From Lutraria lutraria (taxonomy: Eukaryota > Mollusca > Bivalvia > Venerida > Mactridae), in the NCBI GenBank assembly GCA_964023205.1, contig OZ026836.1:3479501-3543500 (forward strand): a stretch of DNA of 64,000 nt, read 5' to 3'. Each line of letters starts with the position of its first letter. The stretch's first letter is position 1. The position numbers were made by a program, and so were the translations under genes. This document shows positions 12,701 through 23,819 of this stretch, piece after piece. Below the pieces are notes generated by a model. That model was not told the origin of the DNA and did not search any database. It saw only the letters and a program-made list of their open reading frames with translations.

Positions 12701-15700
12701 AAAATCTATTTCTCACTAAATACAATGTACATGCATAAAGTAACGAAAATATGTCATAAATGAAATAAACAATAAATACATGTGTCATTTACATGCACTT
12801 TATCCTAGTTATCAAACATCACACAAGACACATGGCAAGATTTATCTATGTTTAGTAGTAGGAGGAGAGTTCCTCCATCATTAGATACTACTATCATCAA
12901 TCATTATCTTACAATATTAGAGTACCAACCTCAAACATGCCTGTTCCATCACCATTAGCATTTAATATCTCTTCAACAGCTTCTTCTATCTTATCTCTTG
13001 TTAAATCAATTCTATTACCCTGCATTAAGAAATATTGAAATGTCAAATTAACACTGAACTAAATGGTAATCTCTAGCAATGCATAATACAAGTATATTTG
13101 TTGCAATATACCTATAGGATATTTGTTTTTTAATTAATAGTATCTACCATAAGACAACATTATAAAAACTTAATACAAAAAGGCATGTACAAGTATACAT
13201 AATGTAAATTCACTGTCATACATCCACCAAATAAATAAAAGATTCAATATCAATTTTTGTATTTTTACCCATATGGTAAAACCTCTCCAGAGCAGCCCTC
13301 TCTAGAGAAATACCCTCCTTTCAACAACAGCATGAGTTTTTCCCACTGTGCCATTGAAGAATTAATTTAACCTTTCTAGAGCAACAACCTCTCAACATAA
13401 TTTTGCTACTCCCAAAGGGTGTTGCTTTGGGGAGGTTGCACTGTAATAAGAAGACATTAAATTGTATTCAAGAAATCCACAGCAAATATATATGCCAGAT
13501 AAATTATAACATAAATATGATTAAAGGTTTGGCACACCAAGAAAATTAGTAGCATAATAAGTTACATTCTCAACTCAATAGTTACTCATTTTGTGATATT
13601 CACCAAGAACATACCGTAAAATTCCTATTATAAAAGCTCCTCCCCTTATATAGGACCGCCTATCTTTTTGTAAACAAGATGGCTTTATATCGCTCACATA
13701 ACAATCATTGCTTAGTGATTAAAAACTTGTTTTGAGTGAGCATGAGTCATGATGTCTGTTGTTATCAAGGTTTTCCTGTGATTTGACCTGGTGACCTAGT
13801 TTTTGAACCCAGATGACCCATGAAGATCCAATAAAAACAGTGACATCAACAGTGTTCGCAAGATTTCTTGCAAATTGCCCTGATGATCTAATTTTTGACC
13901 CAGACGACCCATTATCGAACTTACCCAAGATTTCATTTAAATAAACATTCTGACAATGTTTCATGAAAATCCAATAAAAGCAGTGACTTTTAGAGTGTTC
14001 AAAATGTTTTCCTTCAATTTGCCCAGGTGACCTAGTTTTTAAACCCCAAATGATCCATTATCAAACTTGTCCAAGGTACATATACAAGCCATTTACTGAT
14101 GCTGTAAACCTTTTGAAAAAAATTGAATGGTTTGATCTCACTGATTTATGATTTAGGAAAAGTTGATCATCTTAATAGGTGCCCCCCTTTTGGAAAATGT
14201 TAAGCCCCTGCGGGGGCCTTAAATAGGAATTTTATGGTATGTTAAATTGCACAAAAAGAATGTTAAATAAAACATGTTTAACAGGCATATAGGCAAAGTA
14301 AAAACGTACGGAGAAATTTTTTAATTTTTGCATGATCATAGCATATGATATAAGAAACATTTTAAGCGAAAAAATGGGGGTCGCGGTGCTTGTTTTTGAG
14401 TTGTCTGCCCTTGAATGTGATTTTCTGGATTATTCTAGGTCATTTCAAGGACAATTAGTTCACAATGAAGGAAAACAAGGCCTTATTGTTTTTCCTTTTT
14501 ATGTAGCCAACTTCTTTTCAACTTTCTTTTTTTCTTTTCTTTGCTTAAATGAATGCCAATTTTCTTAAAAATGGCATATTTTGTAAGAATTTTGAGTCTC
14601 GTAACTTCAACTGAAAAAATGTAATAAAATGTTTAATGGAATTGCATGAAATTTTGTATTTGACCAAGAATAAAATGAAAAACATAAACCAAAAGTAAAA
14701 ATATGGTATTATAATGAGCGATCTGCCCTTGAAATGACCTAAATAAGCCAAAAAGTCACATTCAAGTTATAGTTATCATAAGTGAACAAAGCGTTTGCCC
14801 ATGCTCCATCTATTTTATGTTGTTTGTTTTCCTTTTTATCAATGATTTATATACACTTATGTGTGTATATAAGTGTATATCTTTATGCACACAGAGTCAT
14901 AGACATACACATTGAAGGGAAGGGACACATATTGTTTGTTACGCAGTATAGACAAAGTAGTGTTTGACCAAAGACAGTCGAAACAAAATTGATCAATTAC
15001 TTATTTACATACTATTAGAATTTTGATTTGTAGTAGCAAGCATAATCAAGGGAAAATTTCAATCTCCTGTGGTTATTCTCACACATATAAAATTTTCATC
15101 ACTGTACTGAAAGAACTAGTGAAATAAATAAAAGAAGTAACTACATTTTGTATTGCACTTTTCCCACACACATCTTTTGTGCAAACAATCTCCACAAGCA
15201 TTTATTGTGTTTAGATTTTCACACTCAAATCTACTGAGTACATATTTTCCCACACTCATCATTTAGGTTAAGATATTTTGCCCTGATATCTGATATATAT
15301 TTACATGATTATTTTCATACTCCCATCATGAATGTCCATTTTCACCATTTATTATTCTCACACTTAAGTCAATAGTGCACAGATTTTTATACTTGCATCT
15401 ATGTATAAGAGAACCTAACAGTAAATTGAGCAATGAACTACATATGACAGAAGGATATGCCACACAGGTACACACATACATGTACAATGGTGAAGTGCGT
15501 GCCACATAAAACGCTATATAAGTAGGATCACAGCACTAAAATAAAAACAACAAGGTTTGTCAGTGCAACTCAGGATTCATTTAAACTGATCTGGATTCAA
15601 TCATGAGAAAAACATTAAAATGTTTATAAACGTAGCTGTGTCAAGAAAAATTAACAGCCTAGAAAAAAACAGAACAGAAAAAAAAGATCTTGATACAGTA

Positions 15701-18700
15701 TAAAATCTGCATAAATTAGCTGATTGTATGGTATATCATACTGATGTATAATATAATCTATCATGATCCTGTCATTTACCATTTTCGCTAATTTATTTGC
15801 TACATAGAAACAGAATCAATACAAAACAATTCCTGGTCCTTTGAATCAATTCAAAGCATTTCGAAAAAAAAGCTTCTCTCATCCTTTATTCAAATAAAAA
15901 TCCATCAGGTGATAGCAAAAGATTTTATGCTTACATCATATCAAAGTCTCAACCATCATGATTAAATCCAGTCAGTTTTTCACTAATAAGAACAAGAATA
16001 ACCTGAGCACATGATATAAGCAGACGTTTAAAATCGCCGCTTGTATCATTTTCAATATCTTCATTGATCAGAGTCTCATAAGTCACTTCGTCTGGCCTTG
16101 CAACTAAAGTTGTAAGATTAAAGACATATAAAAACAAGAGAAACAATTAATACAAAACTTCTTATGTAATGCATTTTGTTAATATAATGTAATATAGTCA
16201 TATTTTCAGTTCACCTTATTTGATATATTGTTGGTATGACTGTATGTTTAAGACACACTCATTGGAGAATGATTTACAACAAAATTACCCTTTTATCAGA
16301 GTTGAATTTTGCAACAATTATGAATTCCATGCAAACAGAAAGACTAGCGATAAAGATATCACAAAGATTTACTGATCTATTTCACCGTGACAACCATATA
16401 TTTGAACAGTCATTACATTTTTGTCTTTCAGCATTAAACAGTTACAGCTTCATTGCTCGACTTACATAAAATGATAATAATATTGTGCTCAAATGACAAA
16501 TAAATTATATCATGGTTACCCTTTTCAAATAGTTTGTATTTATATAAATATATCATACAAACAAATGCAGTCAAAGCTGGATTAATAGACACCAGGGATT
16601 AAATGACAAAATGTAAAAAAGGCTACATCGTAGATTATAACAGACCAAAAAACCCTTTAAATATTGGACAACAGTTCAAAAGTCATATTTTCCCCTACTC
16701 CAATGGCTTTTGTTTAAATTTAAAAGTCTGCCAATACATAGGTTGAAATCTGGTGATAAATATCTAGAAAATCTCTGTGTCTGAACTAAATGAAGATGGT
16801 CTAATATTCCATAGACAAGCAAGTACCTGACAAGCAGATACAAGCTAGAAGTTATTTAAAGTTTCCACTGGTGTCAAATCTCTTTTCCAATGCAGGTTTG
16901 TTTGGCTTTGCAACTAAATGAACAAACTTGTTACAGGAATACATTGACTCAAAGTGGATAGGAAACAGTTAGCCTGTATACACTTACCATGAGAAGTAAT
17001 GCAACTATTCAGATTTTGTACCCTGTGTTAACACTGACATTATCTAGGAGCATTGACTAGTTATCTATTATCCAGAGCATAAAGCATCAACATAAATTTC
17101 TTGAAACAATTTCGGTCACATATGGAGAGAAATCAGTACCATTTAAAGTTTGACATGTCAGCCTACAATAAAGTAAAGTCAGTATCATACCTTGTCCATA
17201 TACACTTCTTATTTCCTTCACTTGTTGGTTAGTCCTTGTCATCAGTATCTCAATAAGGGCCAACTCATCAGTTCCCAGACCCTAAAAATCACAATATAAT
17301 GCATTATACTGATACAAATATATAGTCCCATCAATCAAACTACAATGTTCGTCAACATATTTGATCTTTTCATACACATATAACAAGAATTCAGTTTGGG
17401 TATGAACTAAAACTCAATGAACTGTACTGGAAGCACCAATGTAATCTTTACAATTCGTAACTCCACACAACCCTGTAACTCAACTTTGGCGACATTGTAA
17501 TTTTGGTATCATTTTTTCGTCTTGATAAGCTCTTTACAATGAAAATACTTACCTGCTGCAAGATATTCCCTTAATACAGTTTATCCAAATTCCACACACC
17601 CATAACTGGCTTATTTATGCCATGTTTCAAAACTTCAAATGAGATTTTCTCAAAATGAGAAAAAATGACATATGGTTTTGTAGAAATATGCTGACAAATT
17701 CTTTACAATGTGCTGTAACCAAAATTAACTATGTATAAAGATAAATTACTGGTAAACAAATTCATATATTAGTTACAAATGCATTCAAATAAACATTTTG
17801 ATGATGAAATAAAATATTCACATAAATGGCCTTTTTGACAGCTTTAGCATCAAACATGGCAGGAGAGACAAAACAAGCTAAAATAGCATCTTTATAATCT
17901 CCATCCAATTCACCCTTGATTTCTCCAATCAAATCCTGTAATATACAATAACATGTATTTACATCATTGATTAGCCTTTTTAGTGTGTAATATGACATTT
18001 TTCCAATTAAATTTATTTTAGCTGGATCATGATAAAATGATGGCTCAATTAAATCCCTTTTATCAAGTCAGATTTCAAGAAATAATCAAAATTACCAGTA
18101 GTGTTTTATTAGGAGACACAAGTATAACATTGCAGGGATCCAACTTACAATCACTGGGTTCAGCAGACGTTGGCACTAGACTACTTCATTGTACTTGGTA
18201 AAATAGATCATAAACATTAATGCCAGATGGACTTTTCATACACACTAAATACTTATCTTTTAAATTGTTATGCTTATCAGAAATAACATGACTACCGGTA
18301 TGCTTCTCAATCATACATGCACATGTGTACATGTATTGCTTGTTTTAAAATGTATCAGAGTGCCATGACATGGTACAATACTTGACAATAACATATGTCT
18401 GCAAACAAAGTCAACTCTAATAGTAATACACTTACCCGTCCATACATAGTAATAAACATATCTTTCAGTTTTTGTCTTTGTGCATTACATCTTGTAGCAA
18501 CAATATGTGTAATAATACTCTCAGTGGTACCTGAAAACATATATAGAGCTTATTTATATTTATATCACAATGTGACTACTGTAACATGGGCTGGATACTG
18601 GCACATTGTTGCAGTTATTGTTTGAATTTCTTATCAAATACACAATAACTGGCAATGAACTAGGACACAAACTTGATTTCTGAATCTAATATTAAAGGCT

Positions 18701-21700
18701 ATTTCCTTTAAAAGTCTTCAAAAGTTAAACTAAATGGTTTAGTGTAAATATTTGCTGGGATATTGTTTCAAAGTTTTGTCTACTGGTACATCCTGGCTCA
18801 GAAAGGTAGACTTATAAACTGTTTAGTAATATTTCTGGGCCTTCATATTTTTGTATAATTTAATGTACTGTTCCATTTATAGTCCACAAATAAATCCCTT
18901 CTTGTATTGCAGACATAATCATGAGATCTTTGATTCATTTGATATTAAAATACAAGATGTATTTATAAACACAGTCATGGTAAATATTACTAGGTGTATA
19001 TCATAAAAAATTGTTCACTTCATTGGTCTTAGCATTATTAAACAACTATATATCTCACCAGGTCCTTTCATTGCCACATTTAGATATTCACAATCAGCTT
19101 CTGGGTCCCATTCTTCACCAGCAAGATCTGTATCACGTTCTTCTTTGTAAAACTTCACAACAATATCATCTGGAGGGTACTTCATCATAGGACCAATGAC
19201 ACCAACAGCTAATTCAAATGTTGAAGTGATTGCATACCTTCTCATTAACTCATCAACATAGAAAGCCTTCATCTTAGCTTTAATATCTTCATCAATCTTC
19301 TTTACACCTTCCTCTGGTTCCTTTGTATCAAGAGAAGTAAAGCTGTTTATACTCAATCATTTATTTATGGATTAAATATATTGTTTCCATGCTGATTTAC
19401 CATATACCGTACATGTCAAAATGTCAGTTATTGCACATATTCAACCACCTTCCAATTTTGACTCAAAATTTAAAACTGTAAACTGTATCATAGAATTCAG
19501 TGATTCCAAAAGATACAATAGGTAACCTGGCTCTAAAAATACAACTTTATCAGTGTGCATATAATACATTGAAACATCATCGAAAAAATGTTCACTTGTC
19601 AAAACACTAGATAGTACTAGACCAGTTCTCCAATTTCCAAATAAGGAAATATAAAGTTATCTGAACTATTTAAGATTAATAGCTAAGGTTTACCGGCTCT
19701 GGTTCCTCTTCCGGAGGGTCTTCCCCTTCTGCTGGAGCAGGCTTTGGTTGTCTCGGGGCTTGATAACCCATTTGCTGAAAACAGCATCATATAGCAGTTC
19801 AATAACTAATAAATTCAATCATGCGAGTTGTTTAAAGTATTTGAGCTAAAACCGTAAGGATCAAGTGAATTTCTAATTCAAGCGTAATTATGATTAAAAC
19901 TGATATTCTTTTTAATACTGGTATCAGGCCAGAATACATATACAAATGTAATTATCTTCCATGAAGACATACTGAAATTACTTTGCATGAAAGAACATAA
20001 TGCCTAATCATCAATTCCTGTGTTTTAATAAGGTCTCATAAAAACTTGCAAACAATCAAATAGCATCTGTTATTTTTTACTTAGGCCTAAATAATTGTTT
20101 GTTCCTGCATGGTTACATGCTTATCAAAAGTAGGGTAGTTAGGGATTTTTATGTTCTAGAAAGCATGCAGAAAGATGAAAAATCTAGGCCTAACCAAAAA
20201 CATTTTAAGTGATGCTGTGAATAATTATGGTAACTGGAAACAAACCCTTTATTTTAATACCTTACCTGATACAACTGTCTCTGCATATTCATTTCCATTT
20301 GATGTTGTGCATGTGGTTGATGAGAGTATGACATGGGTGGTTGTGGTGGCCGGGGTGGTGGCTGTAATGTAACACAACTCATATAAATAATGTATATACT
20401 CCATATATACAATATGTAATCATTCATGATAAAAATGTCATTTTTGACATGCTTTATAATGAAGAATGTGAAGCTACTGAAACAAACCTTTAACAACTTA
20501 TGTTGGATTTTCAAGATAAGCTTACTGCATGATTTATTAAGAAAACTTGGTTTTTATTATCAAGATTAGTTGATCCCAACAGAAAGTGAGCTTTGTTGAG
20601 TCATGTTGTGTGTTTACTAGCAATTAAAGATACTGTACAAAGTACCCTTTTGTACTTATGACTTAGGTACACAGCTGAAAGGAACCAACATTGGCTGTTA
20701 TCCTGATGGACACGTTGTATTGTGTTCAGCTGGTTTAGAACAATCTTCATTAATTATGAGCACTTGGTTGTAATATCATTGAACCAGTCTAGTAAGTATT
20801 GAAATAATGGAATCTAAAAATGTCTTGTACCCTCGATATAGCAAACAATTTCAAAAACAACCCTTTAGGTTGCATTTAAAGTTAAAGTTTCGTTTCTTTC
20901 ATCAGAAGTCTAAGATTTCATTTCAACATTTAAAACCTAAGCGAACCAGGATAAAATCCAAATTATTCTTAATGAGGTAAAACTTTATAAATCTGATACA
21001 CAAAGCAATCAATTAATGATTTATTTAATATCAAATATTATACAACATGTTACCTGACCACCCAAAGGGTAAGATCCACTCATTTGTTGAACTCCCGCAC
21101 AATTAAATGCAGCTAAAAACAAAAATTAAAACAATACATACAAAACAATCAAAACAAGTCTTTTTTAAGCTAAATATCCCATAAAACTTACATGTACACT
21201 GGTTATAGAAGCATGTACTTCACAGCAGATTTTTTTAGCATTAATTTAGAAGATAATTTTATTACTTAAAATTATCACAATATCAGTAAAATAATGATTT
21301 AAAGTTATTATTTAGTTAACAAACAAACATATTTCTTATAGGAAAATTTGTACATTCTCAAGGTAGCAGCACTAATTTAACACCATTTGTAATTATTAGT
21401 TAGTTATTACTTCTGTCATTTTACTAGTAGTTTCATGTTTTTGTTTGTTTTGATTTTATTGTAAATATTGTTGTATGTATGAAATCTGTTACATTCTGAG
21501 ATGATTACAAGATGCCTAACTGTGTTGCCTCTATAAATAAAGTACATCCTTGATATTATAATTGAGAATTCTATTACACTTACTAAAACCTCCATAATTG
21601 TTATAACCACTTTGCTGTTGATATCCACCACCGTACATCCCTCCCTGATAGCCACCATATCCCCCCATAGGTGGAGGGGGAGGTCCAGAGCTAGTATAGC

Positions 21701-23599
21701 CCATATTCATCCCAACATTAAATCCACCATAACCACCCACCTGTTGGTAACTACCAAACCCTTGAGGATAGTTACTCTGTAATAATAAAAGACTTGGTAA
21801 AAAGTACACTAAAATGAATAAATTAATGACAAGTTCACAGAATCATATTTAAGCATGTACAAAAATATATAGGTAGGCACATTTTTTTTATAGTTTGAAT
21901 ATTTATTTCAAGCAAAACAATACTCTTTTTATATACTTATCATTTTTTCTTAAGGTGGATCGCGGGTTTCCTGCAGAAAAATTGTCATTTTTTTAAACGT
22001 CAACGTACAATAAAGAAATTTTGCGTGAACATCTTTTAAGGTATTGGCTAACGCAGAAATGATATATTCAAATGATATTTCCATGGAAACCGGTCAAATG
22101 CACCACCTATAGAAGCGATATGTTTTTCGTTGATTTTCACGTTATTTCCTGTACTGCTCCGATAATATTGTGTATTAAGTTATGCAATTTACATAACTGC
22201 AATGCTGGATCATTTACAAATCCGAAAAAGTCAGTAATGTTACATTTTGCTGTCATTAAACATTAAAAGACATCGAGCAAAGTCTGTAGGGGTGGCAATT
22301 TACAATGCCAAACTAGAGCTATCACTAAAGGTGATGAATACCCCCAGATGTGGCCTTGACACAGTTATTGTTACATTTTACAGAGGGAAATATAATGCAT
22401 TTTCATTTTTTAATACCTGCAAATTGTTGCTTAGAAATATCCTGACCAGTTTCTAAATATTCATTATATAAAAAATAACAATGGGCCATAACTCATTAAA
22501 ATTTACTTGGACAAAACCTATTGTGGACATGCACAACTTGGCAATCTACTTATCACTTCTAAGAAGTTTCACTGAATTCCTGCATGTAGTTGTTGAGAAA
22601 TGGTACGGACAAAATTTAGCTAATTGTATAAACAAAGGGACATAACTCAGTGAAAATTATTCAAAACGAAACCTGGTTATTGCATGCACAACTTGGCTTA
22701 CTTTTTATAACTTCTGTGAAGTTTCATTGAATTCCTATGAGTAGTTACTGAGATATTGTATATACACTGTATAAAAAACAACAAAGGGTCATAACTCAGT
22801 GAAAATTTAACCAACCAAGACAAATTTAATGCATGCACTACTAGGCTAACTACTTATCACTTCTGTGAAGTTTTATTGAATTCCTGTCAGAAGTCAATGA
22901 GAAATAGTCAGGACAAAATTTGTCTATTGTATATACTGTATAAAAAAACAAAGGGCCATAACTCAGTGAAAAATTATCAAAACGAAAAATAATTTAAGCA
23001 TGCACAACTAGGCTTACTACTGATCACTTCTGTGAAGTTTCATTGAAATCCTGTTAGTTGCTGAGAAATTCTCTGGACAAATTGTGTCCACAGACGCATG
23101 GACCAACCGGGTATATCTGGGGGTACAAAAATGAGACATTTTTCTCTCAGTCAAGTCAGTAGTGAAAAACCGTCTTTGAGTATCTAATGACAGCAAAATG
23201 TAACATTACCAGCATTGCAGTTATGTGAATTGCATGACTTAAAATACAATATTATCGGAGCAGTACAGGAAATAATGAGAAAATCAACGAAAAACATATC
23301 GCTTCTATAGGTGGGGCTTTTGCCCTGTTTCCATGGAAACATCATTTGAATATATCATTTCTGCATTAGTCAAGACATTAAAGGTTGTTCATGCAAAATT
23401 TCTTTATAGTATGTTGACGTCTAAAAAAATAACCATTTTTCTGGAGGAAACCCGCGATCCACCTTAAATTGAAGCGCTCCTGTTGCCTGACTACAAGCCT
23501 GCAACCTTAGAACAGATAATAATGAATCTTATTCAATATATATTATAATCCCCTCCCCTAGTGCACCTCCAGTATATCTTATAAATATATACAAACCAT
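9725..23599 (-). CDS. Annexin A: annexin A7/A11-like calcium-dependent membrane-binding protein, 554 aa
   Basis: Coding exons in transcript order: 23597-23599 (ATG only, end of a small exon), 21584-21776, 21054-21112, 20266-20361, 19694-19774, 19059-19320, 18436-18530, 17822-17935, 17191-17281, 16003-16103, 12930-13019, 11622-11786, 10543-10731, 9725-9850. All junctions are GT/AG and phases agree (1665 nt). Residues 2-144 are Gly/Tyr- then Pro-rich and acidic. About 145-215 is an unusual stretch. Four annexin repeats follow, with calcium-loop signatures MKGPGT (I), GLGTDE (II), WGTDEET (III) and MKGLGTDEET (IV), and matching acidic cap residues (GELDG, NDTSG, SETSG, NDTSF). Annexins bind acidic phospholipids in a calcium-dependent way and act at plasma, vesicle and endolysosomal membranes. 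It is the downstream copy of a tandem pair. Its alternative repeat II exon is dead, so only one isoform is predicted. Family assignment is secure; the A7/A11 label rests on the N-terminus. Confidence 0.9.
10195..10440. repeat. 30-bp minisatellite in the last intron of annexin A, about 8 copies
   Basis: Unit like CTGTGAGATCTTCAGATCTG plus AACATTAGCG, with two AGATCT-type palindromes. It sits in the same intron as the 18-copy array of annexin B. Reading frames through it are by-products of the period being a multiple of three. Confidence 0.9.
11177..11529. repeat. 44-bp minisatellite in annexin A, 8 copies
   Basis: Near-identical units containing GCAAGTGACTATGTTTTACA and TGTCAATTGATACAGTATGG. 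The paralogous intron of annexin B has a single diverged unit at about 29543-29590, so this expansion is private to copy A and recent. Confidence 0.92.
11787..12470. repeat. 37-bp minisatellite abutting the repeat III exon of annexin A, about 18 copies
   Basis: Unit like ACTCCCAATAAATAATTTAT plus CATAAACATGTGTTA. It begins at the 3' splice site of exon 11622-11786, so the first monomer contains the real acceptor. Homologous to the larger array at 29898-32150. Confidence 0.92.
13266..13446. mobile_element. Small MITE (about 180 bp), copy 1 of 3
   Basis: Ends are inverted: GTAAAACCTCTCCAGAGC on the left, GGGGAGGTTGCACTGTAA on the right. Related copies lie at 36276-36453 and 46489-46671. No coding capacity. 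It lies in an annexin A intron and is absent from the matching place in annexin B. Confidence 0.65.
13608..14243. mobile_element. Terminal-inverted-repeat element with a nested tandem-repeat insert
   Basis: AACATACCGTAAAATTCCTAT on the left is inverted as ATAGGAATTTTATGGTATGTT on the right. Inside, 13725-14080 is a minus-oriented piece of the repeat family at 56654-57806 (phrases such as GACCTGGTGACCTAGTTTTT). It lies in the annexin A intron between exons 12930-13019 and 16003-16103, with no counterpart in copy B. Confidence 0.65.
14409..14766. repeat. Short foldback repeat in annexin A intron
   Basis: CTTGAATGTGATTTTCTGGA...GGTCATTTCAAGG at 14411-14455 is repeated inverted at 14716-14766. 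No gene inside. Confidence 0.6.
16003..16103 (-). CDS. Annexin A exon 11b: the only intact repeat II alternative exon
   Basis: Encodes VARPDEVTYETLINEDIEND followed by TSGDFKRLLISCAQ, completing annexin repeat II. Acceptor and donor (CAG|GTTATTC) are present. The upstream alternative at 16827-16913 is broken, so transcripts must use this exon to stay in frame. Confidence 0.87.
16827..16913 (-). pseudogene. Annexin A exon 11a: dead alternative exon
   Basis: Aligned with the intact exon 35390-35490 of annexin B, this copy starts the same (VAKPNKPALEKR) but has lost 18 nt. AAG CGA has become AAA TAA, giving a stop at 16852-16854, and a 4-nt insertion follows. The length is 87 instead of 101 nt. 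Splice sites are still present, so inclusion would truncate the protein in repeat II. Confidence 0.85.
19059..19320 (-). CDS. Annexin A exon 7: linker stretch plus start of repeat I
   Basis: Begins EPEEGVKKIDEDIKAKMKAF, continues DELMRRYAITSTFELAVGVI and KYPPDDIVVKFYKEERD, then WDPEADCEYLNVAMKGPG, which is the first helix and calcium loop of annexin repeat I. The 65 residues before WDPEAD do not match any annexin segment I know and look folded rather than low-complexity. The annexin B exon differs at only two residues here. Confidence 0.88.
21584..21776 (-). CDS. Annexin A exon 3: Gly/Tyr-rich low-complexity domain
   Basis: The exon encodes residues 2-65, starting SNYPQGFGSYQ and including GPPPPPMGGYGGYQGG. 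It has ten Tyr and three Phe in 64 residues, mostly in GGY steps. The matching exon of annexin B has three Tyr and ten Phe. Such aromatic-sticker domains in ANXA7/ANXA11 are known to drive self-association; that property here is inference. Confidence 0.88.
21954..23463. mobile_element. 1.5-kb foldback element flanked by TTAA
   Basis: The arms are inverted repeats of roughly 270-300 bp: left outer end GGTGGATCGCGGGTTTCCTG, right outer end CAGGAAACCCGCGATCCACC with one mismatch. TTAA flanks both sides (21950-21953 and 23464-23467), and the matching position in annexin B (near 42680) is an unoccupied site. Between the arms lie about four diverged units of about 160 bp (GGGCCATAACTCAGTGAAAA; TCTGTGAAGTTTCATTGAAT). 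TTAA duplication is typical of piggyBac- and Kolobok-type insertion. No transposase remains. Confidence 0.75.
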
Positions 23600-23627
23600 G
23601 ATTGATGATGTTAACTGTCCTCAGCAA
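23597..23627 (-). CDS. Annexin A exon 2: start-codon exon
   Basis: A 31-nt exon with acceptor ATTCTAG and donor directly after the ATG (ATG|GTTTGT). The ATG is its last codon, so translation reads M then SNYPQG across the junction. The same arrangement is conserved at 44612-44648 in annexin B, which is the main support; no in-frame ATG exists earlier in the next exon. Confidence 0.6.
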
Positions 23628-23819
23628 CTAGAATACAAAAACGTTATAAATAAAGTCATAGTTATCCTGATGATGATATTCACAATGGTACAAGAACATG
23701 TATAATTAGAATATAGGACAAATAAAAAAGTATTTTGATAAACTGCCGCTTCATTGGCACTTCATTATGATCTATCAGGATGTTCAAAGAAAGTCCAGTT
23801 TTAAATACCGGTATATATA

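Noticed and set aside
14332..14568. Open frame in annexin A intron
   Set aside because: It lies across a short foldback repeat and has no counterpart in the paralogous intron.
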